Source of the DNA: Calliopsis andreniformis
Taxonomy: Eukaryota; Arthropoda; Insecta; Hymenoptera; Andrenidae
DNA: 64,000 nt
Assembly: GCF_051401765.1 (NCBI RefSeq)
Contig: NC_135067.1
Location: 22,067,501-22,131,500 of the forward strand
Reading direction: 5' to 3'
A program made the translations under genes and the position numbers. Under the pieces are notes generated by a model, which was not told the DNA's origin, did not search any database, and worked only from the letters and a program-made list of their open reading frames with translations. Below, piece by piece: positions 12,363-23,738 of this stretch (within the stretch, counting starts at the first letter, position 1; each line of letters begins with the position of its first letter).

Positions 12363-14009
12363 ATGCGTGTGGCAGTGATTGGCGCGGGTATTATTGGTAT
12401 CACCAGCGCGGTCGCGGTGAAAGACGCTTTTCCACAGTTCGAGGTGCACGTGTTCGCGGATCTATTCTCTCCGGATACTACTGGCGATGGGAGTGCTGGT
12501 CTCTGGAGCCCGTACCTTGTTGGAGACACTCCCCCTGACAAGATAGCGTAAGTATTCAAATATTTAAGAACCTAGTTCATATTACAAAGTTTAAAGAAGA
12601 GCTTCAATTGAAGAACAGTACAAGTCCCAAAACCACATTCTGGGACATTCGACGTCAGTGTGTAGTTCTATACATTTTCGATATCTGAATCCCAAATCAC
12701 AGCGCTTTAACTACACTTATTTTCTGTGTGACTAAAGCTATAGTTTTGAGATACTTTTAAACTTGCCTTGTTCTCCAACTTACAAATTCAATTGATGTAT
12801 AATGTACATATATGTTAATAGAAAATGGGGCGGTGCGACGTACCGATGGTTAGAAAAGCTTTGGAAACAGGGTCTCTCCTCAGAAACAGGAATCTGTCTA
12901 TTGCCAGTATACCGCGTCACCAGCGATCCTAAAAGATACGATTCAAGTTGGATAGAGCTGGTACATGGTGCGCATAGAATGACCACGAAGGAGCTGGCGA
13001 AGCTAAACGAGGAACATCAATCGAACTATAAGTAAAACACTCGGAAAGCGACGCGAAAATGTTTAGTTCTAGTCTTTTAACAATTCCAGAGATGGCTGGA
13101 TGTTCATGACGTACACCAGCGAGCCGACTGTTCTGTTACCATGGTTGACGAAGAACTTTCTCGCGGCGGGTGGGAAGATCCGAAAGAGGAAGATCCATAA
13201 GTTGCATGAGTTGGCGGAGGATGGATACAATTTGATAATAAATTGCAGCGGACTTGGTGCACGCGAGCTGGTCGGCGATAACACGGTCACATCTATCAGG
13301 GGTCAAGTTGCTAGGGTTAGTGATTGTAGAGAGTGTATTATCATTGCATAAAGTTCATTCACGACTTGTTTTCTTTAAGGTGATTGCACCTTGGGCGATG
13401 CACGGGCAGTTGGTGGTCGACGATAACTCAAATTATGTACTTCCAAAGTAAGTCGAATATAAACCATCCTTCTGAATTTTACAAGATACTTATGCACTGA
13501 TTTTTTTAAAGTGTCGATAGCGTAGTGCTGGGAGGCACGCATCAAGAGAACGACTTTGACTGCACCCCACGAAAGGAGGATTCCACGTTTATTTATGAAG
13601 GATGCTGCCGAATTTTGCCTGGACTGAAGGTACGACTCAAAATCACGAGTTTTGCTGTATTTTATAGAATATTAGCGATGCAATTAATATTAATGGCGCT
13701 TGTATTCCACTAAAGGGAATCACAACAGTCAAAGAGTGGGTCGGCCTTCGTCCAGGAAGACCCAGTGTCCGTCTTGAAACGGAAGTGCTCACGTGTCCTC
13801 GAGGCAAAGAATTCACGGTACTAGACGCAATTCTTTGCATTAATTGCAATTTTACTTATCAACTATGGAACAGATTCAGATTTATTCAACCTTCTTAGGT
13901 GATACACAACTATGGACACGGTGGCAGTGGCGTGACACTGAGCTGGGGCTGCGCTTTGGACGTAGTCACTATTATACAGAATATCAGAAGCCTGAAGTCG
14001 AGTTTGTAA
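12363..14009 (+). CDS. D-aspartate / D-amino-acid oxidase (FAD-dependent)
   Basis: This enzyme deaminates D-amino acids to 2-oxo acids, ammonia and H2O2, normally in peroxisomes. Seven exons: 12363-12547, 12822-13031, 13090-13315, 13380-13447, 13512-13629, 13716-13817 and 13899-14009. They give 339 residues, the family length, with all phases matching. The ATG is placed directly before the FAD motif VIGAGIIG (G7, G9, G12). Other blocks are SPDTTGDGSAGLWSPY, NCSGLGARELVGD, RGQVARVIAPW, VVLGGTHQ, EGCCRILPGLK, VGLRPGRPSVRLETE (which carries the conserved substrate-carboxylate Arg) and the family signature HNYGHGGSGVTLSWGCAL. SPDTT and SGLGAREL are closer to D-aspartate oxidase than to D-amino-acid oxidase, but substrate choice cannot be settled by eye. 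The C-terminus is SSL, only a weak match to a peroxisomal PTS1 tripeptide. Confidence 0.95.
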
Positions 14010-14572
14010 ACCTAGAGTACAATAAAGCGTGATTAAACTGCGGATGCGTCGCGTTTGCAATCCTTTCGTGATCCTTTCCACGATTGCAGGAACTTTGCCC
14101 CCTTAGCCTGTAATTAGAGCAACGAAACTTCTACTTCGATATGCGTCCCGCGTGAACAGTGTCGCAGTGTCACTGACGAAGCCGCAGCGCGCTTCTCGGT
14201 CGAAATCGAGTGTCGGATAAATTCCAGAACGTCGACGCTCTTCGAACAGATCTCTCCGTTTGTTTTCAGCCTCTTCCCTCGCGAAATGGAAAAACAATTG
14301 AGGACAGAAGCGATGCGCGAAACGCGTCCAACTGCATTTCGGACGAAGCAGGGTGAGACAGAAGGTAAATAGCACTCACGTGCCGCGATAAATTGACCGC
14401 AGTCCAATCGCCCTATTCACCGTGCACTCATCGCACTCTTTCCTCCGATCGAGCCATCGTCTTGACGCTCAGTGAAATTCACGGATCGTAGTCCATACAA
14501 TGCGTTTGGCCTGATTTAATGTAAAATTGATGTGCGAACACGGATCGCTCGAAATAATGAGATTCGCTGGTC
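14010..14572. other. Short intergenic region, probable TTLL promoter and 5'UTR
   Basis: The 563 bp between the oxidase stop and the TTLL start are CpG-rich. Open frames on the minus strand (14103-14407) are long only because the DNA is GC-rich, and they show no family motif. The short spacing suggests that the TTLL promoter lies here. Confidence 0.4.
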
Positions 14573-17500
14573 ATGAACATCGTCGAACGCAGTTACAAAC
14601 GTCCTTTGATGGTGGTCCGCGAGTATGAAGTCAGTGATACGAAGAAACGCAATCCTGTGAACGGTGAGATCACCAGCGAGTCCGATTCGGGCACCGAGGT
14701 GCGATCTTCGAAAACTGTCTACAGAAACCAATGCAAGAAGCTTGTTGTGTCTGAGACTTCGTCGAACCTCGTTCCCTTCGTCGAGTTTGCGAAAAATGAT
14801 CGAGATACTACTGTCCCCAAAAGCGCTACGGATAGAAAGCATGATAAAGGTATCAGTTATAACCTAAGGTACCCTTCAAACACTCAACTTCAGTTCACTC
14901 TTTTGAACGATGCTAAAGAGGATGGAAATTCGAAGTTTTACGCAAGGGGGACATGTATATGTAACTGGACCTTTGAATATTCGTTCCAATTCTGCTTTTT
15001 TTATTTCTAAAGTTATTATATTAATAGAGGTATGAATTTGACAGTAGACATTTCGCTTGGAGACTCTGACCCGGAGTCGAGAAGGGACAACGCCGATACA
15101 TTTTCGGCGAAGAAGAAGAAGAAGAAACGAAGGTAGTTGACTACGTTGTCGAGGAAGTTGGCCTACAATTTTCTTGGTTTTTTATTCATTTTTATTCATG
15201 ATTTTTTTCGCAGATATTTAACAATATGCACGACGAACTGCAAGTACGAAGCAGTGAGGCGCGTGGCCGCGCGATTCGGAATGAAGGAAGTCACTGAGGA
15301 CAGCAGCTGGAATCTTTACTGGACGGACCTGAGCGTGAGTGTGGAACGAGCAAAGGATATGAAGAGATACCAGAAAGTCAATCATTTTCCTGGAATGACG
15401 GAAATCTGTAGAAAGGACTTACTCGCGCGGAATTTGAACCGAATGCTGAAGCTATTCCCGAAAGACTACAATTTCTTCCCAAAGACCTGGTGTTTCCCCG
15501 CGGAGTAAGCTTCACCAAATCGTTTCTTTTTCTCCAAGAAAATTCTTGCAAGCTTTTTGTACCATTTTAGTCATGGAGACGCAATGGCTTATGCTAAATT
15601 GAGACGCTCTAAAACCTTCATCATCAAACCAGACACGGGATGCCAAGGGCGCGGAATTTATTTAACGAGGAACTTAAAGGATGTGAAACCTACGGAGCGC
15701 ATGATTTGCCAGGTGTACGTGGCGAGGGTACGCGAATACTGTTCAGATTAACACGTTCACTGCCCAGCCCCTAATGCAGCGTGCATTATCATTACACTGA
15801 AAATAGGAATTTTCATAAACCTTCGCAGTTTAGTTATCATTGTGCACCGTAAGTGATGCCTGGGCTAGTGAACGTGTTAAAGTTTTCGTTTGTGCTGTTC
15901 TCTGGTGAAGACGATTCGTGTCTGTAGCCCTTCCTGGTGGACGGCTACAAGTTCGATCTTCGTATCTACGCGCTCATTACGTCCTGCGACCCACTCAGGG
16001 TTTACGTGTACAACGATGGCCTCGCTAGGTAATCACCTTTGCCGTATCACTCGTTATCGTCGCTTCTTTAGTATTCTTCGTTGTCGCCTATTTATAGCTT
16101 ACGGTGTCTTTTTTACTGGCTTACGTTTCAGGTTTGCCACGAGCAGATACAAGGAGCCGACTGGCCACAATACGTCCAATATGTTCATGCATTTGACGAA
16201 TTATGCTGTCAATAAGCACAGTCGGATGTACGTAATCGACGACGAAATTGGCAGCAAAAGGTCTGTGAGTGATACTCGCGGAGATACTCGAATTTAGTCG
16301 ATCTTACGCTGATGCATATTTTTGGACGCAGGAAAATATCGACTTTGAACAAATGGTTGAAAGCGAAAGAGGTTGACGTGGACGAGCTCTGGCGCAAAAT
16401 TGATGAGATTATAATAAAAACAATCTTGGCGGCGTACCCGATTCTAAAGCATAGTTATCATACCTGCTTTCCTATGCACGACAAAACTTACGCGTGTTTC
16501 GAGCTGTTGGGCTTTGACGTGTTGCTCGATTGGAAGTTGAAGCCGTATCTTTTAGAGGTAACGACTACGAGAATCTATCAAGATTTCTTTCAATTCAGAC
16601 ATAGACAGTTGAAAGATAATGGACAAGGAAAATACATTAGGTGAACCATTCTCCAAGCTTCCACACCGACGCGCAAATCGACAAGGATATCAAGGAAGGC
16701 TTATTGATGGATACGTTCGAGATGCTGAATTTGCATCAGTGCGATAAAAAAAAGATTATCGAGGAGGACAGGAAGCGGGTCAGAGAACGACTGCTGCAGG
16801 GGATAAACCCGAAGGACGGCAGGTAAATCGACGAAAATGTTCTCGTTTTATAACCAGTTCTCAGGCAAACGACTAATTTGGATCGTTCGACCAAGCTGCA
16901 ACGATTCGGCGATCGGCGCGACGAAGCCTGAAAAATCAGAAGAAGATTATCTGCAGCGACAATTCAAATGGGAGGAGGAGCACATGGGAAATTTCCGCAG
17001 AATTTATCCGTGTGCCGACAGCGCAAAGTACGAGCCATTCTTCAGACAAAACAGCATTTCCGTGTTTCAGGACACGGTGGCTTCCAGAGCGCGAGAGGAA
17101 GCGTCGAGAATTCAGAAGGAAGAAAATGAGGTAAGCCTTTTCGCGATGAACAAGTATAAGAATATTTGTAATAAAAATTGTTTGGCTGTTAGACAAGAGC
17201 CAAAGAGCAGGAGAGCAAAAAGGTGTTTGGTAAATGGAGCGATTCGAAGCTGCATCCAGAGAGTCCAAACACAGGGCACAAGCTACCGATAGGTGCTCAG
17301 GAGAAGAGCAAGTCTGCGTCGAAAAGAAACTTATCTTCTGGAAATGTTGGTTGCCGCAAATTATAGGAATATAAAGAAAATGATAGGCACAGAAAATGAA
17401 ACACGATCGTTTCTCATCACTGTAGGCGAAGAAACAAACCATGACTCCGGTCGTCAACACCTTGTACTCGTTCGAGCCTGAGATCATCTGCGAGTCCGAG

Positions 17501-18215
17501 GAAAGGGAGCGTATCACGGCCCTGGCTCAACGAGATTTTCTGATTAAGAGTTACGGTATGCTGGAGCAAATCTACATGGCAATGAAGAGGAATGGCACGC
17601 TGAGGGCCGTTGATGAGAGGAAATACGGGCTCTACGGGAGGCTCGGTTACGAGGACAACGCGAGTAGGAGCGCGAGCTTTTGCAGACACAAGTGCCATCG
17701 TCATCAGCAGCTCGTGATGGACACAAATAATTCGTCGCAATACTGCTTGAAAGCAAGTAAAGTTGATGCGGATCGGTGGGCTGTCCTTCGAGCTCTGTTA
17801 AACGCGTGCCCTTTTCCCTTTGTTTCTGCAGGGTAAAGTGCCAGAGGGGGTGACATTGCGTTTATGAACTCGAGAACGAGCAATCGCAGATAGAGCGTAA
17901 CGAGAACACGCTTACACTTGTTTTATCTTTCTTTTTTTTCTTGATAGAAAGAGTACGAGGTGAGATGCACATTCGGGTAACGGGAAATGCCAAGTATAAA
18001 AAGGATTTCGTCCTGTTGCAGATTTTAAAGTGACTTGTAACGAAGCTCCAGTCTACGTTCGGCCAAAGATACCGAAGAAATTTTGGGTGGACGAGTTCAA
18101 TACCGATGATCTGCACAGCCGAATCACGAAGGCACATGTGGCTCGCACGTTGTCGAATATTGTGCGTCTCCACACCCTCGAGAAACGGGAGCAGATTCAT
18201 TTGTCGAAATTCTAG
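14573..18215 (+). CDS. Tubulin polyglutamylase, TTLL6/TTLL13 type
   Basis: TTLL6/13-type enzymes add glutamate side chains to tubulin tails, mainly in axonemes and neurons. Best model, 12 exons: 14573-14849, 15030-15132, 15214-15504, 15571-15727, 15928-16028, 16132-16260, 16332-16557, 16641-16822, 16896-17130, 17193-17345, 17426-17756 and 18022-18215. The sum is 2,379 nt, 792 residues. The TTL/ATP-grasp core is clear: NHFPGMTEICRKDLLARN, IIKPDTGCQGRGIY (nucleotide-binding, K243-G252), FDLRIYALITSCDPLRVYVY, MHLTNYAVNKHS (329-340), YHTCFPMHDKTYACFELLGF and the Mg/ATP segment EVNHSPSF (428-435). After the core, FQDTVASRAREEASR is typical of the TTLL6/13 group. The Lys run AKKKKKKR precedes the core. 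Exon 1 is weakly supported; translation could instead start at Met 15032. The acceptor of exon 9 is doubtful: the strong site at 16863-16864 leads to a TGA, so the model uses 16895. Confidence 0.9.
15748..15880. mobile_element. TTAA-flanked MITE in TTLL intron 4
   Basis: TTAA at 15748-15751 and 15877-15880 bracket a 125-bp element (15752-15876). The left end reads CACGTTCACTGCCCAG and the reverse complement of the right end reads CACGTTCACTAGCCCAG, identical apart from one inserted base. The TTAA duplication and terminal inverted repeats point to a piggyBac-like mobilisation mechanism. The element has no coding capacity. It fills most of the 200-bp intron and leaves both splice sites intact. 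Confidence 0.75.
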
Positions 18216-18371
18216 CGAGCAAAATAGGGGCAAAAGATAGGATTTGTTAAACTAGTCTGTGTTTGACAATAGTCTTTTAGAGTACTCAAAGTTTAATTAA
18301 TTGTTACGATCTGAAATCTTCGTATTTTTATGAATTTTAGGTGTTACATCGCAATGCGTTAAACCGTTATT

Positions 18372-18377
18372 AATAAA
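18372..18377 (+). promoter_or_regulatory. Poly(A) signal of the TTLL gene
   Basis: AATAAA lies about 160 bp after the TTLL stop codon, a normal distance for a compact insect 3'UTR. Confidence 0.5.
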
Positions 18378-19040
18378 TCATTCTATTTTATTTTTATTTA
18401 ACTTTATCGTTTTATCGTATCGAATTTCTCAGAGGGGATAAGTGGTTATTGATTAAGGCATTTGTTTGAACAAGTGGAAAGTGTTTAACAAGGTACACAG
18501 AAGAACGATATTAAAAACCAACATGGTATGGATTTGTTATTTAAAGTGCCATATAAATATGTACAATGAGTGAACATGTACACGCCGCAGAAAAAACGAG
18601 AAATATCTCCGCACGCTTTGATCGCGTACCGAAATCATGAGACACGTACGCCGATCTTTAATATGTCTAACAATTTTTTTTCCCTTTATGTATGTATACA
18701 TATTCCGTATTCACACGATAAAAAATAATCTATGAACAATTTGTCCAGTATATTTTTCATCAACGACATCGCGCCCACGTTACATTCCCTTTTTTACACC
18801 AGTGCGCGGACACTGGTATCGATTTGTGTCTCGCGTGTTTCCAGTTCTATTTTCCTTCCTGTTCGTTCTCTTTTCGATTAATTTAATCAGCGTCTCCAGA
18901 GACAGGAAACGCGACGCGTTGAAAACCGATGATCAAGTCATCGCGACACGTTAACTGAACGCTTATATAATCTCTCGAAGCGTTAAAATTAATAACGAAT
19001 ATAATTCACATGCCAGTAACAAATATCGATCTGGTACAAA

Positions 19041-19088
19041 GTAATAATACAATAATGATGATAATGATAATGACGATAATAATAATAG
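19041..19088. repeat. AAT/GAT microsatellite
   Basis: This is an impure trinucleotide run of AAT and GAT units over about 48 bp, within the probable pygopus 3'UTR. Confidence 0.7.
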
Positions 19089-20212
19089 ACCTACGTATCC
19101 GAATCGTGTGTATCGGGTCTCTTAGGTTTCTCTCGAATCTTGATTAGTAATCGAGCCCCTCAATTTTGGTACAATAATTACCTAAAGAGGGAGGAGAATA
19201 CGTGATCGTATCGCCTGAAATATTGCGATGAGAAACTACACGGTGCAATGTATAACATATTCGTTTTGTTGGTTTCGCAAACTGTTTTCTGCCGTCGCTA
19301 TCGCGCGTATCAATGTAAAGTCGAGAAATAGACTTTATTACGATAGACACGCATTACCGATTCGTGAACGCGGTACAACAGTTTATGTACAAGTCGCACG
19401 TTGCTGTTTCTCGCACGCGCTATTATTCTAAGCGCATCTTGCGTTCGCTAACTTCTTAAAAGGTGCAAAAAGGCTTATGTACACAATTAATTCGTTAGTA
19501 CTCAAAGGAGCTCTACAATTACTTAAGAGAGGAAAAGAAAACGATCAAATATCCGGACACTTATTCACTACCGCATCGTGTAAGAGGTTTCCATCTTCGT
19601 GAAAATCATCAATCGATGAAGATCGTTGCGCTTTGGATACAGGGAAAACTCGTTCGTTTTCCGGTGTGATAGAACAAGCTGAAAGACGACGAAAGATGAC
19701 TAAATTTGAGTAGCATTCTGTTTCAGGTGTGTCTCCGTTTCGGTGATCTTATTAGTAAACGATACAACTTGTGTGCGTAAACACTGAAATATAGGAGTTA
19801 TCCGTGGCTACTTAAATTACAATTCATGCGTTTGTACTAGAAATTATCTCCCATACTTCCGAGCCTTTAACATCGTTTATGGTTTCGAACTTCATCTAAA
19901 TAACAGTTTTCTTACAATATTCTTTTTCCTTCCTTAATCCTCTGCGTTCTTTTCTCACTTTTTTCAAATAAAACGAAGAAAGCAACTTCAACAATTTTCA
20001 GCATGACCTTTCTCCCCCTCGTGAAACAGAAAATTATAGAATAAAATACGCGAAGATGGTATTCTATTTCGTTGTAATACTAACATGAGCATTATGTAAC
20101 CATAGGATTCTGTGTAATGTTACTCCCGCGTAATATTCGTTAAAAAGGATTACAATAAAACAAGCTTATGGCGTGGATTACACGGAGAGAAACCAGGCGT
20201 AAGGGATTACGA

Positions 20213-20257
20213 AAATAACTAGTCTGGTCCATCGCGTACAGGAAGGACTAGTTATTT
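20213..20257. repeat. 12-bp perfect stem with 21-nt loop
   Basis: AAATAACTAGTC at 20213-20224 pairs exactly with GACTAGTTATTT at 20246-20257, with further partial pairing outside. If pygopus has a long 3'UTR, this stem would be present in its mRNA. It could also be a short MITE. Confidence 0.6.
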
Positions 20258-20340
20258 CGAAATACTCTGAAAGTTTTTGTTATCAGACCTCCGTTTAATA
20301 CAGGCGTCAAATAGTAAAACGATAACTGGCTATATTTCAT

Positions 20341-20368
20341 ATATATATACGTGTATATATATAGATAC

Positions 20369-20400
<32 letters not shown>

Positions 20401-20401
20401 A
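20341..20401. repeat. (TA)n microsatellite
   Basis: About 60 bp of nearly pure TA repeat with a few interruptions, within the probable pygopus 3'UTR. Confidence 0.85.
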
Positions 20402-21994
20402 AAAAACTATACAATCCGTGGACTCGTTAATTTTGCGTTAGCTGCCGACGGAATTTAGCCCACCTTCTCTACCTAAACTTCCCCCCTCCCCCCTTTTTTC
20501 TACTGCGTGTTAATTGTTTACGTCGATAATACTTCGTTCTTTCACGATATATCTTTACATTATTACTGACATCGATGGTCTGATAGATGTGACGATTAAA
20601 TTGGAATCGGTGATGAGAAAGGGTGTGTATGCAATGTAACGTATGTATGCGTGTGTATGTACGTGCACAGAGATTTTGTTACTGTAACTAAATATGAGAT
20701 TCCAGGAGATATATATTTACTAAATATTTTGAGCTTAGATTCGTCTTCACTATTAATTACGAATCTGTTATCAGGTTATGAGAAACATTCTGTTGAGAAA
20801 AAATGAATATGCAAAAAATATAGGCGCGCCACTGCTTCTTCACACTTTCCTCTATACTTTCGTTCTTGTAGTAAACAGTTCCACGTTTTTTCGGCATAGA
20901 ATTCAATGACATCGCGTGTTTCTTTAAACACCGTTTTGACTAATCCATTTATCGTGTGATTGTTGATTAAAAGTCCCTGAAAATTATCAGTCCAATTAAT
21001 TCCTGCTGTTTTACTCTCAAGAATGCGCAGAGTGATGATACAAAATACTTCGATGTGATAATTTAATTAGATGAAGAAGTGGATTTAGGAATTTCGATAG
21101 TCGATGGTACATATTGAACATTTACATTAAAATATCGCGTTATGAGAACAATTTACATTGTGAAATTCACATTACTTTGTTTTGAAGTAGATGTGTACTC
21201 GCAATATTGTTTCCTTTTTCAAAAGTACCACATAGATCCTTCGGATTCCCTTGGTTAACGTGACGAGCCTGATGACAAATGGCAACGACATAAATAGAAA
21301 TTACTTATGAAATAATACACGTTTGTAATTATTTGTGATTATTAATTACAGTTTATCAGGAACGTTTACCCGAACCTAAACGAAACAAACAGAATATACT
21401 CGCTTCTTATTCATGTGCATTTCCAACAGCATCCACCGTTCATCACATATATATGTATTATCTTATACAAGATTACCATCCCATTTCAAATTAAATGCGG
21501 TTAACAATAAGAAATCGAACGAGGATTTTCGACGTGCATATACTTCTCAATATTTAAAAAAATTTTTTGTTATAGATTCAATATAAAACGTGTATGTCTT
21601 TTAAATTTACCGTTTACGTACTCCACGTTAAAACGACAATGAAAAACAACTTAACGCGTCTGAAATTTCAAATTCAAGTTATAAATAAATTTTCAAACGG
21701 ACGAATCCACTTGTCATGAACAGACTCAAAATTTAGTTTAACTTTCGAACATATGTTGCTTCTGCCATCTCATTCATCAATACGACTCATGATACCCTAA
21801 TATTTCAACAAGTTAAAGCTAAGATATTAACAAACAGCGCATGTTTATATTATACGCACGATTTCGCACGTGCACCAATGTATGCCGTATGTGTATATGT
21901 GAGTGTGCAATCGCACGCGCATATGTGCGTGTACAAGGTGTAAACGCTAACAAAGAGTCACTCGTGCGTCGCATATACGACGGGTCAAGAAGTG

Positions 21995-23738
21995 TTATGG
22001 TTTAAATTTGACCAAAGGTATGTTTTTCGACTGCAAGCACTTATCACAAACCCATTCTGCGTAAACTTCTGCTGTTAGTAACTGAAAGGCGGTTTCCGAT
22101 AATCCTGTGCACCCCCTGGAACCAAGTGATCACAGATATATGTTAGCAGCACATTATATACGCGATATTTACGTATAAAAACAAAAAACATACAAAGTTT
22201 ACCTGTGAAACCAAAAATTACAACCAGACTCACAAAGAATTGCCTGATCGTTGTCGTGCACTTCTTTGTGACATACTCCGCAAGGATATATAGGCGGAGC
22301 ATTAGGATTTTGTGGGTTAAATACCATTGGCTGATCTGGAGGATATATCTGTAATAATAAAAAAATGTATGTTAACACTGCGCGTTAACGTGATATGTAG
22401 ATATTAGTAGAAAGTATAGGTACCTTTCCTGCAGAAACTGGCATAGGTTTTGGTCCCATTCCTGGTGGGCCTTGAAAGCCATGAGGTGGCATGGAACCTC
22501 CCATGTTAATTGGATGACCCATTGGTGGACCACCACCCATATTACTAGACATTGTGCCCATTGGGCCAGCCATGTGGCTCATTTGATTATGATGACTGAT
22601 ACTCATATTAGACATATTGTTCATAGGTGGTCCTCCCATGTTCATGTTATTTATTTGATTTGGACCACTCATATTCATGTTATTGGATACCATAGAATTC
22701 ATGGTTGTCATAGGTCCATTTATGGGCCTCCCTAAATTATTAAGATTATTTCCCATATGATTAGGATGCGGCTGAGATCCATTGTGTCCCAGTGGACTGT
22801 TTACATTGTTCATAGACGGTCCATTCAGAGGGCTGTTAGGTGGTATATGACTATTAATGTTATTCATATTCATAGGTCCATTAGGCATGTGATTGGATCC
22901 TCCCATTGTGTTCATAGGTGATCCTAATGGACCACCCATAGGACTTCCCATACTGTGGCCCATGTTATTCATTGGACTACCCATTGGACCACTATTCATA
23001 TTATTCATCGGACTACCCATAGGTGGGCCACTGAGTTGAGAATTTCCCATGTGGCTCATGTTCATGTGATTGTTCATGGTATTCATTGGGCCAGGTGGCA
23101 TGTTTGGTCCCATGTTATTCATTGGACTCATACCACCTATTGGTGCATGGTTCATAGGAGACATGGCTCCCATGTGGTTCATATGATTCGTCATGGGTGA
23201 GTTTCCCATTGGACTCATACTACCCATGTTGTGAGGCATCATAGGACTCATTCCACCTATTGAAGTCAACGGACTCATGCCTCTCATGGGTGGTCCACCC
23301 ATGTGGTGAGGATGGTGTGGATGCATATGAGGTGGTCCAGCATGCATCATTGGAGTTTGAGTGGTCTGGGGGGGTGTATCATCAAAAGGGTTACTTGCCA
23401 CTATTGTATCTCCATACCCTGTTAAAGGTGGAGGTAGTAAATCCTGGAAAGAGACTTTTTATAAGTAACAATAGAATGGAACATAGCCATTTATCCTAGG
23501 AAGTCATGATAAATAAAATTACCTGCACTGTTGGAGGTTGTTGAGGAGGTGGCTGTGCAACATTTGCATTTGTACGCCTTTTTTTCTTGGGATTAGCACC
23601 AGCAGGTGGTGGTGGTGGAGGATGAGGGTGAGCAGAAGACTCAGGATGTGGGGCACTAGGACCCATATTCACACCCATACCCATACCCCCCAAAGGCATC
23701 CTTGCAAAGGGTGGCATGCCTGCAATATTGTGGCTCAT
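21995..23738 (-). CDS. pygo: Pygopus, nuclear co-activator of Wnt/beta-catenin signalling
   Basis: Pygopus binds Legless/BCL9 and methylated histone H3 and is needed for Wingless target transcription. Four coding exons on the minus strand: 23738-23523, 23443-22424, 22348-22203 and 22115-21995, giving 500 residues with matching phases. The N-terminal homology domain holds a nuclear localisation signal KKKRR (51-55) and the NPF motif (90-92, in ASNPFDD). A long central region is a low-complexity run of Met, Asn, Gly, Pro and Ser (for example GSPMNNMG repeats). The C-terminal PHD finger is complete: C435, C438, C451, C455, H460, C463, C484 and C487 (Cys4-His-Cys3). The protein ends SKNIPLVKFKP. 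The ATG at 23738 is preceded by an in-frame TAA. A strong donor at 24466/24465 in an upstream exon suggests a spliced 5'UTR. Confidence 0.97.

Larger units (their letters stand above)
18216..21994. other. Convergent 3' ends of TTLL and pygopus; no coding sequence
   Basis: The two genes converge here. A TTLL poly(A) signal AATAAA lies at 18372-18377. On the minus strand, AATAAA-like words appear at about 18388-18404, so a pygopus 3'UTR of about 3.6 kb would just reach the end of the TTLL transcript. The stretch is AT-rich with microsatellites at 19041-19088 and 20341-20401, a C/T tract near 20480 and a strong hairpin at 20213-20257. No open frame shows a family motif. Confidence 0.5.

Noticed and set aside
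14103..14407. Minus-strand frames of 90-97 codons between the oxidase and TTLL
   Set aside because: Two frames are open at once, there is no motif, and they occupy a probable promoter.
22472..23200. Plus-strand open frames rich in His, Trp and Thr opposite pygopus
   Set aside because: They are the antisense of the Met/Asn/Gly-rich pygopus exon; the bias comes from the repeats.
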